A stretch of 64,000 bases of DNA from Zhengitettix transpicula. Its lineage: Eukaryota > Arthropoda > Insecta > Orthoptera > Tetrigidae. The translations under genes were made by a program, and so were the position numbers. The notes below the pieces were generated by a model, which saw only the letters and a list, made by a program, of their open reading frames with translations, made no database searches and was not told where the DNA came from. This document shows, one piece after another, positions 22,690 to 36,060 of the stretch (within the stretch, counting starts at the first letter, position 1; every line of letters begins with the position of its first letter). Location: assembly GCA_037074705.1 (NCBI GenBank), contig CM073591.1:9150587-9214586 (forward strand), in the 5' to 3' direction.

Positions 22690-24345
22690 ATGGAGCTCTC
22701 AAGACCAACAGTTACTTTACTCAGCTCTCCCTTCCGGATTCTTTATTCCTTATTCAAACTGCTTTATTTTTCTTGTTTTTTGAGTCATTCTACCTTTTTT
22801 TCTGCTTCCCCTCCCCCCCTTTTTTTCTTGTCAATTTCTACTTCACCTCCCCCCTTTTTTTTCTTGTCGATTTTCTACTTCACCTCCCCCCCCTTTTTTT
22901 CTTGTCGATTTTCTCTCTCCTGCGTCTCTAACCCAACAGTTACTTTACTCAATTCTCCCTTCCCGATTCTTTATTCCTTATTCCGACTGATTTAATTTCC
23001 TTCATTTTTGAGTCATTCTACCTTTTTTTCTGCTTACCCCACGCACCTTTTTTTCTTGGTCGATTTTCTCTCTCCTGCATCTGTTACCCAACAGTTACTT
23101 TACTCACTTCTCCCTTCCGGATTCTTTATTCCGACTGATTTATTTTTCTTCATTTTTGAGACTTTCTACCTTTTTTCTGCTTCACCTCCCCCTTTTTTTT
23201 CTTGTCGATTTTCAACTTCACCTTCCCCCTTTTTTTTCTTGTCGATTTTCTACTTCACCTTCCCCCCTTTTTTCTTCTCGATTTTCTCTCTCCTGCGTCT
23301 CTAACCCAACAGTTACTTTACTCAATTCTCCCTTCCCGATTCTTTATTCCTTATTCCGACTGATTTAATTTCCTTCATTTTTGAGCCATTCTACCTTTTT
23401 TTCTGCTTACCCCACGCCCCCTTTTTTCTTGGTCGATTTTCTCTCTCCTGCGTCTCTAACCCAACAGTTACTTTACTCACTTCTCCCTTCCGGATTCTTT
23501 ATTCCGACTGATTTATTTTTCTTCATTTTTGAGACTTTCTACCTTTTTTCTGCTTCACCTCCCCCTTTTTTTTCTTGTCGATTTTCTACTTCACCTTCCC
23601 CCTTTTTTTTCTTGTCGATTTTCTACTTCACCTTCCCCCCTTTTTTCTTCTCGATTTTCTCTCTCCTGCGTCTCTAACCCAACAGTTACTTTACTCAATT
23701 CTCCCTTCCCGATTCTTTATTCCTTATTCCGACTGATTTAATTTCCTTCATTTTTGAGTCATTCTACCTTTTTTTCTGCTTACCCCACGCCCCCTTTTTT
23801 CTTGGTCGATTTTCCCTCTCCTGCGTCTCTAACCCAACAGTTACTTTACTCACTTCTCCCTTCCGGATTCTTTATTCCGACTGATTTATTTTTCTTCATT
23901 TTTGAGACTTTCTACCTTTTTTCTGCTTCACCTCCCCCTTTTTTTCTTGTCGATTTTCTACTTCACCTTCCCCTTGTTTTTCTTGTCGATTTTCTACTTC
24001 ACCTTCCCCCCTTTTTTCTTCTCGATTTTCTCTCTCCTGCGTCTCTAACCCAACAGTTACTTTACTCAATTCTCACTTCCCGATTCTTTATTCCTTATTC
24101 CGACTGATTTAATTTCCTTCATTTTTGAGTCATTCTACCTTTTTTTCTGCTTACCCAACGCCCCCTTTTTTCTTGGTCGATTTTCCCTCTCCTGCGTCTC
24201 TAACCCAACAGTTACTTTACTCAATTCTCCCTTCCGGATTCTTTATTCCGACTGATTTATTTTTCTTCATTTTTGAGTCTTTCTACCTTTTTTCTGCTCC
24301 CCCCCACCACCCTTTTTTTCTTGTCGATTTTCTCTCTCCTGCGTC
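22690..24345. repeat. Polypyrimidine higher-order tandem repeat, about 373-bp unit
   Basis: Units of about 373 bp start near 22635 (partial), 23008, 23381, 23754 and 24125. Each unit is two related halves built from ctaacccaacagttacttta, cttcccgattctttattcc, gagtcattctacctttt and ccccctttttt..cttgtcgattttct. The + strand is strongly pyrimidine-rich. The serial Phe/Leu/Ser-rich frames (98, 70, 117 aa) are its by-products. Confidence 0.93.
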
Positions 24346-24944
24346 TCTGGCCGTTTTCCTTCGATTGTCCTCATCGTTCTCCCTGTTTCCAACCCGATCA
24401 GTACTATTGTCTGGGAGTAGAAAGGGTGAGCAATAAAGAGACAGAAAAGTGAAAAAAAAAGGCATAATAAAAGTAAAATAAGAGCAGAGAAAACAAGAAA
24501 AACAGAAAGAAAGGAAGAGGCTGGTTAAAGGAATGACGTGAAAGATCATCTAGACGATCAGAAAAAACATGTAGAAATTTACTCCCAATTGAATAAAACA
24601 AGAAAGAAAGAGGCAGGTTGAAGAGACGCCGTGACAGATGGTCTAGTAGAATATGTAGAGATTTACTCCACTGCGACTCTAGGACCAGGAATAATTTAGT
24701 AGGTCTGCCCCCGTAATCAGTGTCGTTCTCTCCCTGATGATCAACAGAGATTTTCAGTATAGTTCGAAACGTTGGAGTAAATCTCTACATCCTTTTCTCA
24801 TCTTCCACCACACAGTCTTTCACGTCACCTCTTTAACCTGCCACTTTCTTTGTGTTTTTCTTGTTTTCACTCTTCTGTGTTTTTCTCGCTCACCTTCCTG
24901 CTCCCAGAACAGACAATGGGACACTTACCTCGCTATTGTCCTTG
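24346..24944. other. Region upstream of the lipocalin first exon
   Basis: Holds a loose inverted repeat: 24600-24670 (gaaagaggcaggttgaagag..gtagagatttactcc) against 24776-24846. No gene recognised. The CpG-rich proximal part starts at about 24945. Confidence 0.5.
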
Positions 24945-25033
24945 TGCGCGCGTAGCCGAGCCTTCGCGTCACGGGGGTTTATCTGCCCGCGGAGGTTATC
25001 GCGGGGCCTCTCGTGACCTGGCTGCAGGCAGAG

Positions 25034-25201
25034 ATGAGTGTCTGCGGACCTGCCATGGACGCGCTCGTCGTGGCCGTGCTCGCCGCCCTCAGCGTCGGCG
25101 TCGCCTCCTCGCCGCAGCAGACGGACGACGCCTTCAGGCCGCTCATCTCGTCGTCGCCGCAGTGCCGCAACGTGTCCTCCATCCGCTTCACCCTCGACAT
25201 G
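25034..25201 (+). CDS. Lipocalin exon 1 (signal peptide and N-terminus)
   Basis: Encodes the signal peptide ([15 protein letters not shown]...) and the segment up to FTLDM, including Cys37 and an NVS sequon. It ends at ATG|GTGAGA in phase 0. Two in-frame ATGs exist, at 25034 and 25055; the second has the better context (tgccATGG) and gives a conventional signal peptide. The upstream 100 bases are CpG-rich (about 24945-25030) and are probably 5' UTR and promoter, but no TATA box is evident. Confidence 0.82.
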
Positions 25202-25907
25202 GTGAGACACCAACCACAATAATAACACTCATCACAACGTAGCACACGTGGATGTTATGTTCCCCTGCATGTTTGAGCTGGTCCTGGCCGAGGGAGAATC
25301 CACACTCCTAAATCCACAACGTGTCGTGTAAGATGACAGTCCAAGGCCCTCGATGGCCTCCACCACAGACAGGCAGAATAGGAACAGATATTTTAAGCAG
25401 CACTGGTGAACGTGTCGGGACACTATTTACGCACATTACACGTGCATCCACGTACGTCTACTACGAAATGATTAATTGAACTTCCAAATTTAACATTGTA
25501 AAGAACTTTATGGCGTCGCGGCAGCGAAATCGTGTCTTCGTCTGACTTCTGTTATTTATTCGCGATGTTGTTGCCTAGCAACCAGCGGTATAATCCTACT
25601 ATAACACTAATTACAAATATCGCTGACTGCGGATCGGGCCACACGTCAACATCATCCGTGGAACGCGTTATCATGTCAGTTAAATAATATTTTCTTTGAA
25701 ATAGCCTCGTATTGTGTACGAACTACTTTCAAATAGGATTTCAAATTACTGAATGGTTCAAATTCTTGTTTAGATTTGTAATAAATAAATAAACATCATC
25801 CAATTATAAGTAAAAAAAATAGAATTACTTAAAATTGGCTGATGTTTATATATACATATATATATATATATAAATATATATATATATAAATATTTATATA
25901 TATATAC

Positions 25908-25948
<41 letters not shown>

Positions 25949-25977
25949 AATATATATATATACATATATATATATAA

Positions 25978-26054
<77 letters not shown>

Positions 26055-26202
26055 TATATATATATACAAATATATATATATATATATATAAGAGTATATA
26101 AAGAAATATATATATACAAATATATATATAAGTATATAAAGAAATATATATTTATATTTATATATACTTATATATAAATATATATATATAAGTATATATA
26201 AG

Positions 26203-26236
<34 letters not shown>

Positions 26237-27140
26237 CGTATATTTATTATTTATATATAAATATATATATATATATATTTATACATAAATATATATATAT
26301 ATATAAATAAATACATATATATATATACGTATATTTATTATTTATATATAAATATATATATATATATATTTATACATAAATATATATATATATATAAATA
26401 AATACATATATATATATACGTATATTTATTATTTATATATAAATATATATATATATATATTTATACATAAATATATATATATATATATAAATAAATACAT
26501 ATATATATATATAAATTTTAAGTAAGAAAAATAGAATTAAATAAATTATTATACTTAAAATTGGATGATTTTTATTTAAATATATATATATATATTTATA
26601 ACTTATAAATAAAAATGTATGTATGTATGTTTATTTGTTCCGCATACAAATCTACACCCGTGGAGAAAATTTAACTAAATGAGACACGTCTACAACCCCC
26701 CCCCCTAGGAGCGCGGGGGGTGGGGGGGTGGCGGTAAATTTCATACATGCTAAAACGGCCGATATTAGAGCCAGATACATATTTTTTTCCGTGTCATAGG
26801 AATTCATAGTGTTTGTAACGACGTAATTTTGTGGAATATTTTCAACCCCCCCAAAAATCGCATGGGGAAAGAAGCCCCCTTAGTTATGGGGGTGGGGGAG
26901 GGGGATGGAAATGCTCTACAGGAAAATAACGCGAATAGAACCAAGATTTGAGACAAATCCAAGGTTATGGATGTCGCTGAGTTTAATTCTGACATTATGA
27001 CATTGGCATTTTAACCATTTCGGCATGGCAGATGAACACAGGTAGGGATAGTGGGGGAGAGGGGCAAATGCATTACATAAAAATGACGCAATAGCAACCG
27101 AGATTGGATATACGACATTCCCGGAAACCAGCTAGTATAC

Positions 27141-27190
<50 letters not shown>

Positions 27191-29060
27191 ATCAGCCAAT
27201 TTTAAGTACACAAATTTATTAAATTCTATTTTTTTCTACTTCAAATTGTCTATTGATTATTTATTTATTATTTGATCTCAACAGTCGGAACACATATGTG
27301 TTACATATCTTCATTTAAAATTGCTTAGCTAATTGCGGCTCGTCCGGGCGTCCCTCGCCCAGTGCTGAGGACAGTTTGTTGAGCTTTTACAGCAGCGGGG
27401 TTTTGCATGATGGAGGAGGTGATACGCAATACTGCGCACGCGCATTTTGTCACATTCCCGGCATGAAACGTGCCGCTTGTACCACTCAAGTTATCAGCTG
27501 GCTGCGGTAGCGGGAGCGAGGCGAGCAGTTAAAATTTTCCGTATACCGATACACAACTGATACTAACTTCTTCTTAAGAAAATAAGACCAATTAATTTCT
27601 CCTACATTTATATATATATATATGAGCACCAGCCGCCATTATTATCTGCGTGTAACTTTACCGTGATCTCTCATTTTTTGTTCTGCCCCGAATGTATCAA
27701 ACAAATTCCACCTCAACGTAGTACTTCATCAGGGGGAGGTCTGCGAGGGTTATTCTCTCGCAGGCAGTACCTGCGAGGGATGTTCTCTCGCAGGCAGAAC
27801 CTTCTAGGAGAGAGACGAAGGGGCTACTTTTGGGGATGCCTCCTCCTCTCTCCATTTTTGAACTAATGTTCCCACAAGTCAAGGGCTTCTTTGAGAGGTG
27901 TATGTTCCGGGGTCACAGATCTTGGGGCATACGGCCAACTGCCTCCTAAGCTGGTCGAGGAACGGAGAGGTGAAATGTTGCGTCCCCACAGCAAACTCCT
28001 CTCCCGCTATCCAGGAGAAGGGCGTGGGACAAGTATCCAAGAGCCCGACCTACCTGATGCAGGTTTTTCTAGGGTTTGTCCTGCATTTCTTTAGGCGAAT
28101 TGCCGCGGGGTAGGATCCTGAAACCGTAGCCCAGGGGCTCCCTAGTTAACCCTTGGCTACCTTCCTCTACCCTTCCGCATCCCCCCTTCCAAATCCCTTC
28201 CTATGCTATGGAAGGGGAGTTGCCACCATGTGGATTACCCTCATGTAGCCTGTTACCTTAAAAAAAGTACTTCATCAGGTGTACACTGGAGGAAATCTCC
28301 AAAATTCAAATAAAATTTTGATCTAGGCAAATATGTTGGTATAATTATATGGAATAGGTTTCATACGTTGCCAAATATGTTACATATATGAGTATCAAAG
28401 GTTGTATTAATTCTCCTGTTTGTTTCTTAATAAAATTATTTGACAAGTTAGACAAGTATAACTGTGGCGTAAATATATATATAATCCTCCTTCGCTACAG
28501 GGTAATGTGGGCGGCTCGGTAGTAATTCAAGAACAGAGGCTATATATATATATATATATATATATTGTAGTGAATAACATCGGTAAGTTTGCCGCCCTTT
28601 GTCCGCGGGTCTGAGAAGGAATAAATTAAACGTGCACGTGTGCCTGTCCGAGAGGCCCCAAAAAGCCGAGGGTACGCGTCCTTTTTTTTTGGCTTCGTTT
28701 GGGGGGGGGCGGAGTAAGAATATATACTCCAACCCGGGTGAAACATGAGACAGACGCAGGCAGACAGACAGAGAGAGAGAGGACTGAAAGTGGAGTGAGA
28801 GAGGGCGAGAGGGTGGAAAGTTTGGCGAGCGAGAAGCAACAAAGGTTTAGGAGTGTGGACGTCCATCGTGGGGAGGCCGAAGAAGGAGATCGTGGGGCTG
28901 CTACAAGACCAGTGATCCTCTGCTGATGCTACGAGATAAAGTAAGGGTCGCCATTAATGTAAAGTGCCATCAGACACAGGACGGAACTAAGCTACATTAC
29001 CTTGTAGAGGAGGAGGATTGCATTAACCAAGACGGAGATAATTATTGTTATTTTTTTTTC

Positions 29061-29097
<37 letters not shown>

Positions 29098-32000
29098 CTG
29101 CTGGCGCCCAATCAATTTTTTAATGTATTTTTATAAATATGTAATAAAGTTTTTTTATATATAGTAAAAAAGTCAAATGATTACAATACATATATCTAAA
29201 AATAATGAAAGTTATTAAATATTATTTTAAATTACAAAAAAAAAGATTAATAGGTACAAGACACGTTTCAAACTACATAATTAACAACAGAATCATGAAC
29301 TCGTCGTCTGGAAACATTCTTTTGATTCATAAAGAGCCGCCATTTTTATTATTATTATTATTATTAAGCTATTAACGCCATTGCTCTTGTCAGCGCCCCC
29401 CTGCGAGAATTTCAAACATCTCCACACATGAAGAAAGAAACGTTGTGTGATATTTATTTGCCATCACTTTATTTACTCTAGGATTTTCGGTTCTAGATAT
29501 ATATTTAATTTTCTTTCCCACTTCCCGGGGAATCAATTAAATGAACGCTCCACGGAGACTTACTTGTGTTGGTAAACACGATAACGACTCATCGTGCGTC
29601 CTCTGCCAGAAAACATGCAGACACATCGTCAAATAAAACAAACAACAGTCTCATATCAGCGATTTAAAAAAAACTGCAACTGTTCGTTTCCAAGTAAATC
29701 GATATTTTCGAGTTATCGGAATAACCGTGGGCAGATCCTGGAATTGCTTGCATCAATCAATTCGCTGACTAGAGCAGTTTTTTCACATGCGCAGTGACGT
29801 CACCCGCGCTACTGCGCACGTCGTCTAGCGTCCGCCATTATCAGTGAACCCCTAGGTACAGGTGCAAATAAATCATTTCAACGTAACATCTCAGAAGAAA
29901 AGTAGATAAAGATAATAATATTTGGTTTATTTTCCGTGGAAAAATTTATTCCCCTTTATTGTACGGTATCGGTGTTGATCATTTAAATTAGCAGAAAATG
30001 GTCGACAGTCAGAATTATTAACAACTGTATTAATCTGACTTAAATTTTAAAACTACAGGCTAAAGTTTCTTATAATAAATTATAACTGCATGCAGATATA
30101 CATTTTAAGAGGATAGGTCTGCGAGGGCTGTTCTCTCGCAGGCAGAACCTTGAAGGAGAGACACGAAGGGGCTACCTTTGGCGATGCCTCCTCGCCTCTG
30201 CGTTTTTGAACTAAGGTTCCCACAAGCACCGAGGCCTGTAATGAGAGGTGTATGTTCCGCGGGGTCACAGACCTTGGGGCATACGGTAAGAGTTGTCCTC
30301 TGTTCCCATTGGAACAGTCGGCCAGCTGCCTCCTAAACTGGTCGAGGCACGGAGAGGGGAAATGCTGCGTCCCCACAGCAAACCCCTCTCCCGCTATCCA
30401 GGGTAAGGGCGTGGGACAAGTACCCAAAGCCCAGACCTACCTGATGAAGGTTTTTCTAGGGTCTTCCATGCATTACTTTTAGGCGAATTGCCGGGTAGGA
30501 TCCTTAAAACCATAGCCCGGGGGCTACCTTCCTGTACTCTTTCGCATCCCCGCCTTTCAAATGCCTTCCTATGCTATTAAAGGGGATTTGCCACCATGTG
30601 GATTACCCTCATGTAGCTTGTTACCTAAAAAAAAACATTTGAAGAGGTCAATATCTGCGACGAAACGTTTTTTTTCTGTTATATATAAATCTATTATATT
30701 TTCAATAGAATAATAAAAGGTTTTTTTCTCTCTGAGTAATAGGCTTGTTCTTTTTAATATTCAAGTCAGAATCTTTATTTACAAATATTAAAAGAAACAT
30801 ATCAACTAAAAAACAGCAGAACGTTTCGTCTCTTTTGTTTAGGGACTTCTACAGACGTTATAATAATAAAGAAAGAATTTATTTTAAATGTTTAAACTCG
30901 AAGAAACAATTTCAGGGAAGAAATCATTAATTAAGAAGTCCACCATTATTATTATCATCTATTTATTGCATGTGTACGTGATATGTGCGAGCGCGCTGTG
31001 ATACGGGTAGAGACGCCTGTTGCTTGCGCAAACACTTGCCGTGTTAGGGGGTTGGATGCGCAGTGACGTAATTCGTGCTACTGCGCACGCAGCTTTAGTC
31101 AGTGCCCCGCTTACGTATCACAGAGTTAGGGCGACCACTCAAAGTTTCTTTGCAGATATCTTGTCTTTATACTAATTTATTATATACATATATATAACTA
31201 TATATCCGAGTCCTTCAAAGATATGACACCACACACAGATTATCCACCAACTGCAACCGTCCACCTTCCTCTTCTCTTTCACAATGTTGCCACACCGCAT
31301 TTAATATAAGTGTGTCCTAGTTTATTTATTATAGACGATGGAAAAGCGATTAATTTTTTAAAAATCAAGGGTTTTCAACCTTAAAATAAATATCACTAGA
31401 TAAAAATAAATCGTTAAATAGTAGAATTTTTTAAAATAATGAATAAGACAAAAAAGAGTGATAATATAAATACCACACAAACAACGACGTTACTGGGATC
31501 CTTTGTCACCCTTTCACCAGGTGCGAAGAAGAGCCTAGAGCGACACAACTGCACTTGTCAGTTGACAAACACTCAAACGATTATTTAGGGTAACAGGCTA
31601 CATGAGGGTAATCCACATGGTGGCAACTCCCCTTTAATAGCTGAGAAAAGGGATTTGAAAGGGGGGATGCGGAAGGGTGGAGGAAGGCAGTCAAGGGTTA
31701 ACTAGGGGCCCCCGGGCTATGGTTTAAGGATCCTACCCGGCATTTAAATAAAAGTAATGCAGGGAAAAATGCATTTGGTACTTGTCCTACGCCCTTCTGA
31801 TAGCAGAAGAGGAGTTTGCTGTGGGGACGCAGCATTCCCCTCGCCGTGCCTTGACCGGTTTAGGAGGCAGCTGGCCGACTGTTCCAATGGGAACAGAGGA
31901 CAACTCTTACCGTATGCCCCAAGATCTGTGACCCCAGAACATACACCTCTCAAAACAGGCCTCGGATTGTGGGAACCTTAGTTCAAACAACCAGAAAGAG

Positions 32001-34672
32001 AGAGAGAGAGAGAGAGGAGGAGGCATCCCCTGAAACGTAGCCTCCTCCAGAGCTCCCTGGAGAAGCTTCACCTGCGAGAGAACAGCCCCCGCAGGCTGCC
32101 TTTGTTGTAGATTTTTTTTAGGGCAACAGGCTACATGAGGGTGATCCACGTTGGGCAACTCCCCTTTAATAGCATAGGAAGGGATCTGAAAGGGGGGATG
32201 CGGAAGGGTAGACGAACGTAGCCAACGGTTAACTAGGGGCCCCCGGGCTATGGTTTAAGGATCCTACCCGGCAATTCACCTAAAGAAATGCAGGGAAACG
32301 CCTAGAAAAACCTGCATGAGGTAGGTCGGACATTGGCTACTTGTCCCACGCCCTTCCGATAGCAAGAGAGGAGTTTGCTGTGGAAACGCAGCATTCCCTT
32401 CTCCGTACCTCAACTAGTTTAGGAGGCAGTTGGGCGACTATTCAAATGGGAACAGCGAACAACTCTTACCGTATGCCCAAGGTCTGTAACCCCGGAACAT
32501 GCAACCTCTAAAAACAGACCGAGATGCCTCGGATTGTGGGAACCTTAGTTCAAAAAGGGAGAGGAGGAGACATTCCCAAAGTTAGCCCCTTCCTGTCTCT
32601 CGTACAAGGTTCTGCCTGCGACAGAATAACCCTGGCAGACCTCGTGCTTTACTTTTTTTTAGGGCAACAGGCTACACGAGGCTAATCCACATGGTGGCAA
32701 CTCCCCTTTAATAGCATAGGAAGGGATTTGAAATGGGGGATGCGGAAGGGTAGAGGAAGGTAGCCAAGGGTTAACTATGGCCCCCGTGCTATAGTTTAAG
32801 GATCCTACCCGGCATTCGGACTAAAGTAATGCAGGGAAAAGCCTAGGAAACCCTGCATCAGGTAGGTCGGGCATTTGGTACATGTCCCACGACCTTCCCT
32901 GGATGGCGAGAGATGAGTATTTGCTGTGGGGTCGCAGCATTCCCTTCTCCGTACCTCAACCAGTTTAGGAGGCAGTTGGGCGACTATTCCAATGGGAATA
33001 GCGAACAACTCTTACCGTAAGCCCAAGGTCTGCGACCCCGCGGAACATACACCTCTCAGAACAGGCCTCGACTTGTGGGAACCTTAGTTCAAAAACGGAG
33101 AAAGAGGAGAAGGCATCCCCAAAGGTAGCCCCTTCGTGTCTCTCCGACAAGGTTCTGCCTGCGAGAGAACAGCCCTCGCAGACCTCTTGCTTTATTTCAT
33201 TTTTTGCCATCAATTTTTGTTGAGTAACTGTGGGTCAGTTGAGGCCTGCGAGTGTTGAGCGCAGCCTCACGCCTCTGCTGTGGTTTATTAGGGCAGGACG
33301 TGCAAGAGCAACGCACAGCCGTCCGTCCATCTTAAGAGCGCGCTATTCCCAGGGATGAGATATTCTCCTTCACTGAAACCAACATTATCTCTGACATGAG
33401 AGATATGAGTTTGCAGCGCAACCCCGGACATTTATCAGACGCGCCAAATATAGCGGACGCCATTTTGACTCTAAAGTGGGAGGAAAATGTAACATCATAA
33501 ATTTATTTATTTTTAATTTTAACAATCGATCAAGACAACCTCGTGACTATTTTCACTCCTTATAGAACATGTACAGGGCTTAAGATTTTATTTTTACGGC
33601 TGTTTGTGAATTAATAAATAAAGCTACTGACCCTTTTACACAGACACTTTATTGTTTATTTATTGTATGTTATAAACCTCGGCCGACATACACTTGAATG
33701 TATTATAAAGCGCCATATTGGCGTTATTAAAGATGGCGATGATAATTATTCTTTTCCAAATGAACTTTGCGCAAGGATGGTTAAAGTATTTCGTATTGTT
33801 TTTTTATTACTATTCGATATGGAGTATTACTGGAAAATATATATATATGCTTTTTATTCAATCAAAATATTTCTGCTTTATTTCATTACGAAATAAGGAA
33901 CTATATTTTAATGACGCGTGAATGTCTCGCCAAGGTGTGACGCGTCACCGTCTCTGGGCGCGCAGTAATTTAACACTACATTAACTCTTAAGGGAAAATT
34001 CGTAAAAATAACTCAACTACACGTTTATGCTAGGGGTTTCTCACCCCCCCCCCCCCCACAGGACCGGTTCTCCATTTTGGCAGAATACTTGTGTACCAAT
34101 TTTTGTTGCACTCTGTCCACGCGATAAAATTTCTATTAAGATCTCCGTGAATACATACAAACATACAAATATACAAGCTATTTTATTACATAGATAGATT
34201 TACCGGCGTTGCCACGTCTACGAGGGTAGTCTGACAAGTTTCCGACGAAGTCATGATAGAAGATTTTTTTTTTGAATTTTTGGACGGGTCTCAGAGATGG
34301 CAGCAGCATCGCGGGGAGAAGAGTTACAAAAGAGACTGTGTTGAAAAAAAAACAAAATTCAAAAAAAAATATATTTTCTACCACGGCTTTGTCGGAATCT
34401 TTTCAGACAACCCTCGTACTTATTTATATTGCAGTGGTAGGATTATAAATGATAAATTAAGAGGATATTTTACTGAATTTATTAATTAATTATCTGAACA
34501 TAGACAAAAAGAAATACAGTGATGAGTCAGCCTGACAGAACAATCTGATCCCTTAATCCCAAGTTAAACCATGGTCTACGGTAATTCCCCCCCAGGCGAA
34601 TAAATTAACATAAAAGGGAGAGAGGGAAAAAATAGGTCAGCCCGCACGCAGCAGGCAAGTGTTGAAAGTGGC

Positions 34673-34711
<39 letters not shown>

Positions 34712-36021
34712 TCGCTCTCTCTCGCTCTCTCTCCCTCTCTCTCTCTCTCTCACTCTCTCTCTCTCTCCCTCTCTCTCTCCCTCTCTCTCTCTCTCACTCA
34801 CTCTCTCTCCCTCTCTCTCTCTCTCACTCTCTCTCTCACTCTCTCTCACTCTCTCTCTCTCTCTCCCTCTCGCTCTCTCTCGCTCTCTCTCCCTCTCTCT
34901 CTCTCACTCTCTCTCTCTCACTCTCTCTCTCTCCCTCTCTCTCTCTCCCTCTCTCTCTCTCACTCACTCTCTCTCTCTCCCTCTCTCTCTCTCACTCTCT
35001 CTCTCACTCTCTCCCTCTCTCTCTCTCCCTCTCTCACTCTCTCTCACTCTCTCTCTCTCTCCCTCTCTCTCTCCCTCTCTCTCTCTCCCTCTCTCTCTCT
35101 CCCTCTCTCTCCCTCTCACTCACTCTCTCTCTCCCTCTCTCTCTCTCTTTCACTCTCTCTCTCACTCACTCTCTCCCCCCTCTCTCTCTCCCTCTCTCTC
35201 TCTCTCTCACTCTCTCTCTCTCCCTCTCTCTCTCTCTCACTCACTCTCTCTCTCTCTTGGTCTCTCTCTTGCTCTCTCTCCCTCCATCTCCCTCTCTCTC
35301 TCTTCCCTACTCTCTCTCTCTGCTCTCAACACACGCACACACGGGGTGTTGTCTGCGCGCGCGTGCTCATCTTATTAACCCCCCAGCATCCCCAATATAA
35401 CACGACGCCGTCATTAAATACAACAATTAGGTGAAACACCCGGACGAAATGAAGTGATGATGTAAATACCCCCCACCCCCCGCAACGCTCCTGGAAACAC
35501 CCTTGTTGCCTTCGTCAGGTCATTATTAAAAAAAACGCGCGCGCCCAAGAGAGCAAGTGAGTGACACAACCGCCACAATGACCGTCGCCAAAAGAAAGTC
35601 TCCAGAAACGTTTGTCTCCATATTTTATATCACCACGTCATTTAGTCTGTCATTTGGCTATTTATTTTTACTTAATTAACCTCAACGACGGTAGAACAAA
35701 TATTACGTAATGATTTAAAGCCTCGATGACGTCAGCAGAACTTTATTTTTTTAAAAAAAACAAGCAATTCAGTATCCCGCAGGCAAGAAAAAAGGGAGAA
35801 CCTTCGCCTATCGTGACGTCATCACCCGGAATTTATTTATCGCAGTTTTATTTGTCCGAAGCACCTTGCGAAGCTACACTGACGTCACTCACCGGTGTGT
35901 ATATATATATATACGAGGCAGGTCTGTAAAGTTTCCGACCTCAACGTGAAGATGGCAACACTAGTAAATAAAATCTAGTGAATTTACAGAGATATGGGGA
36001 GGAGCATCGCTGCTGGGGAGA

Positions 36022-36060
<39 letters not shown>

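Noticed and set aside
22657..24436. Series of 70-117-aa Phe/Ser/Pro-rich proteins that look like a small gene family
   Set aside because: They recur with the 373-bp polypyrimidine tandem repeat and have no signal of coding constraint.
25770..26119. Ile/Tyr-rich transmembrane-like frames
   Set aside because: Translations of interrupted (TA)n.
28690..28926. 75-aa frame at 28699-28926
   Set aside because: Lies inside a solo LTR and is not conserved in the inverted copy at 46143-46713.
30252..30482. Recurrent 60-80-aa frames such as ..[25 protein letters not shown].. in many places
   Set aside because: They appear in every element A copy in both orientations and are broken in different places; no codon-level constraint visible, so the element is treated as non-coding.
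34659..35378. 239-aa Ser/Leu-rich protein
   Set aside because: It is the translation of a (TC)n microsatellite.
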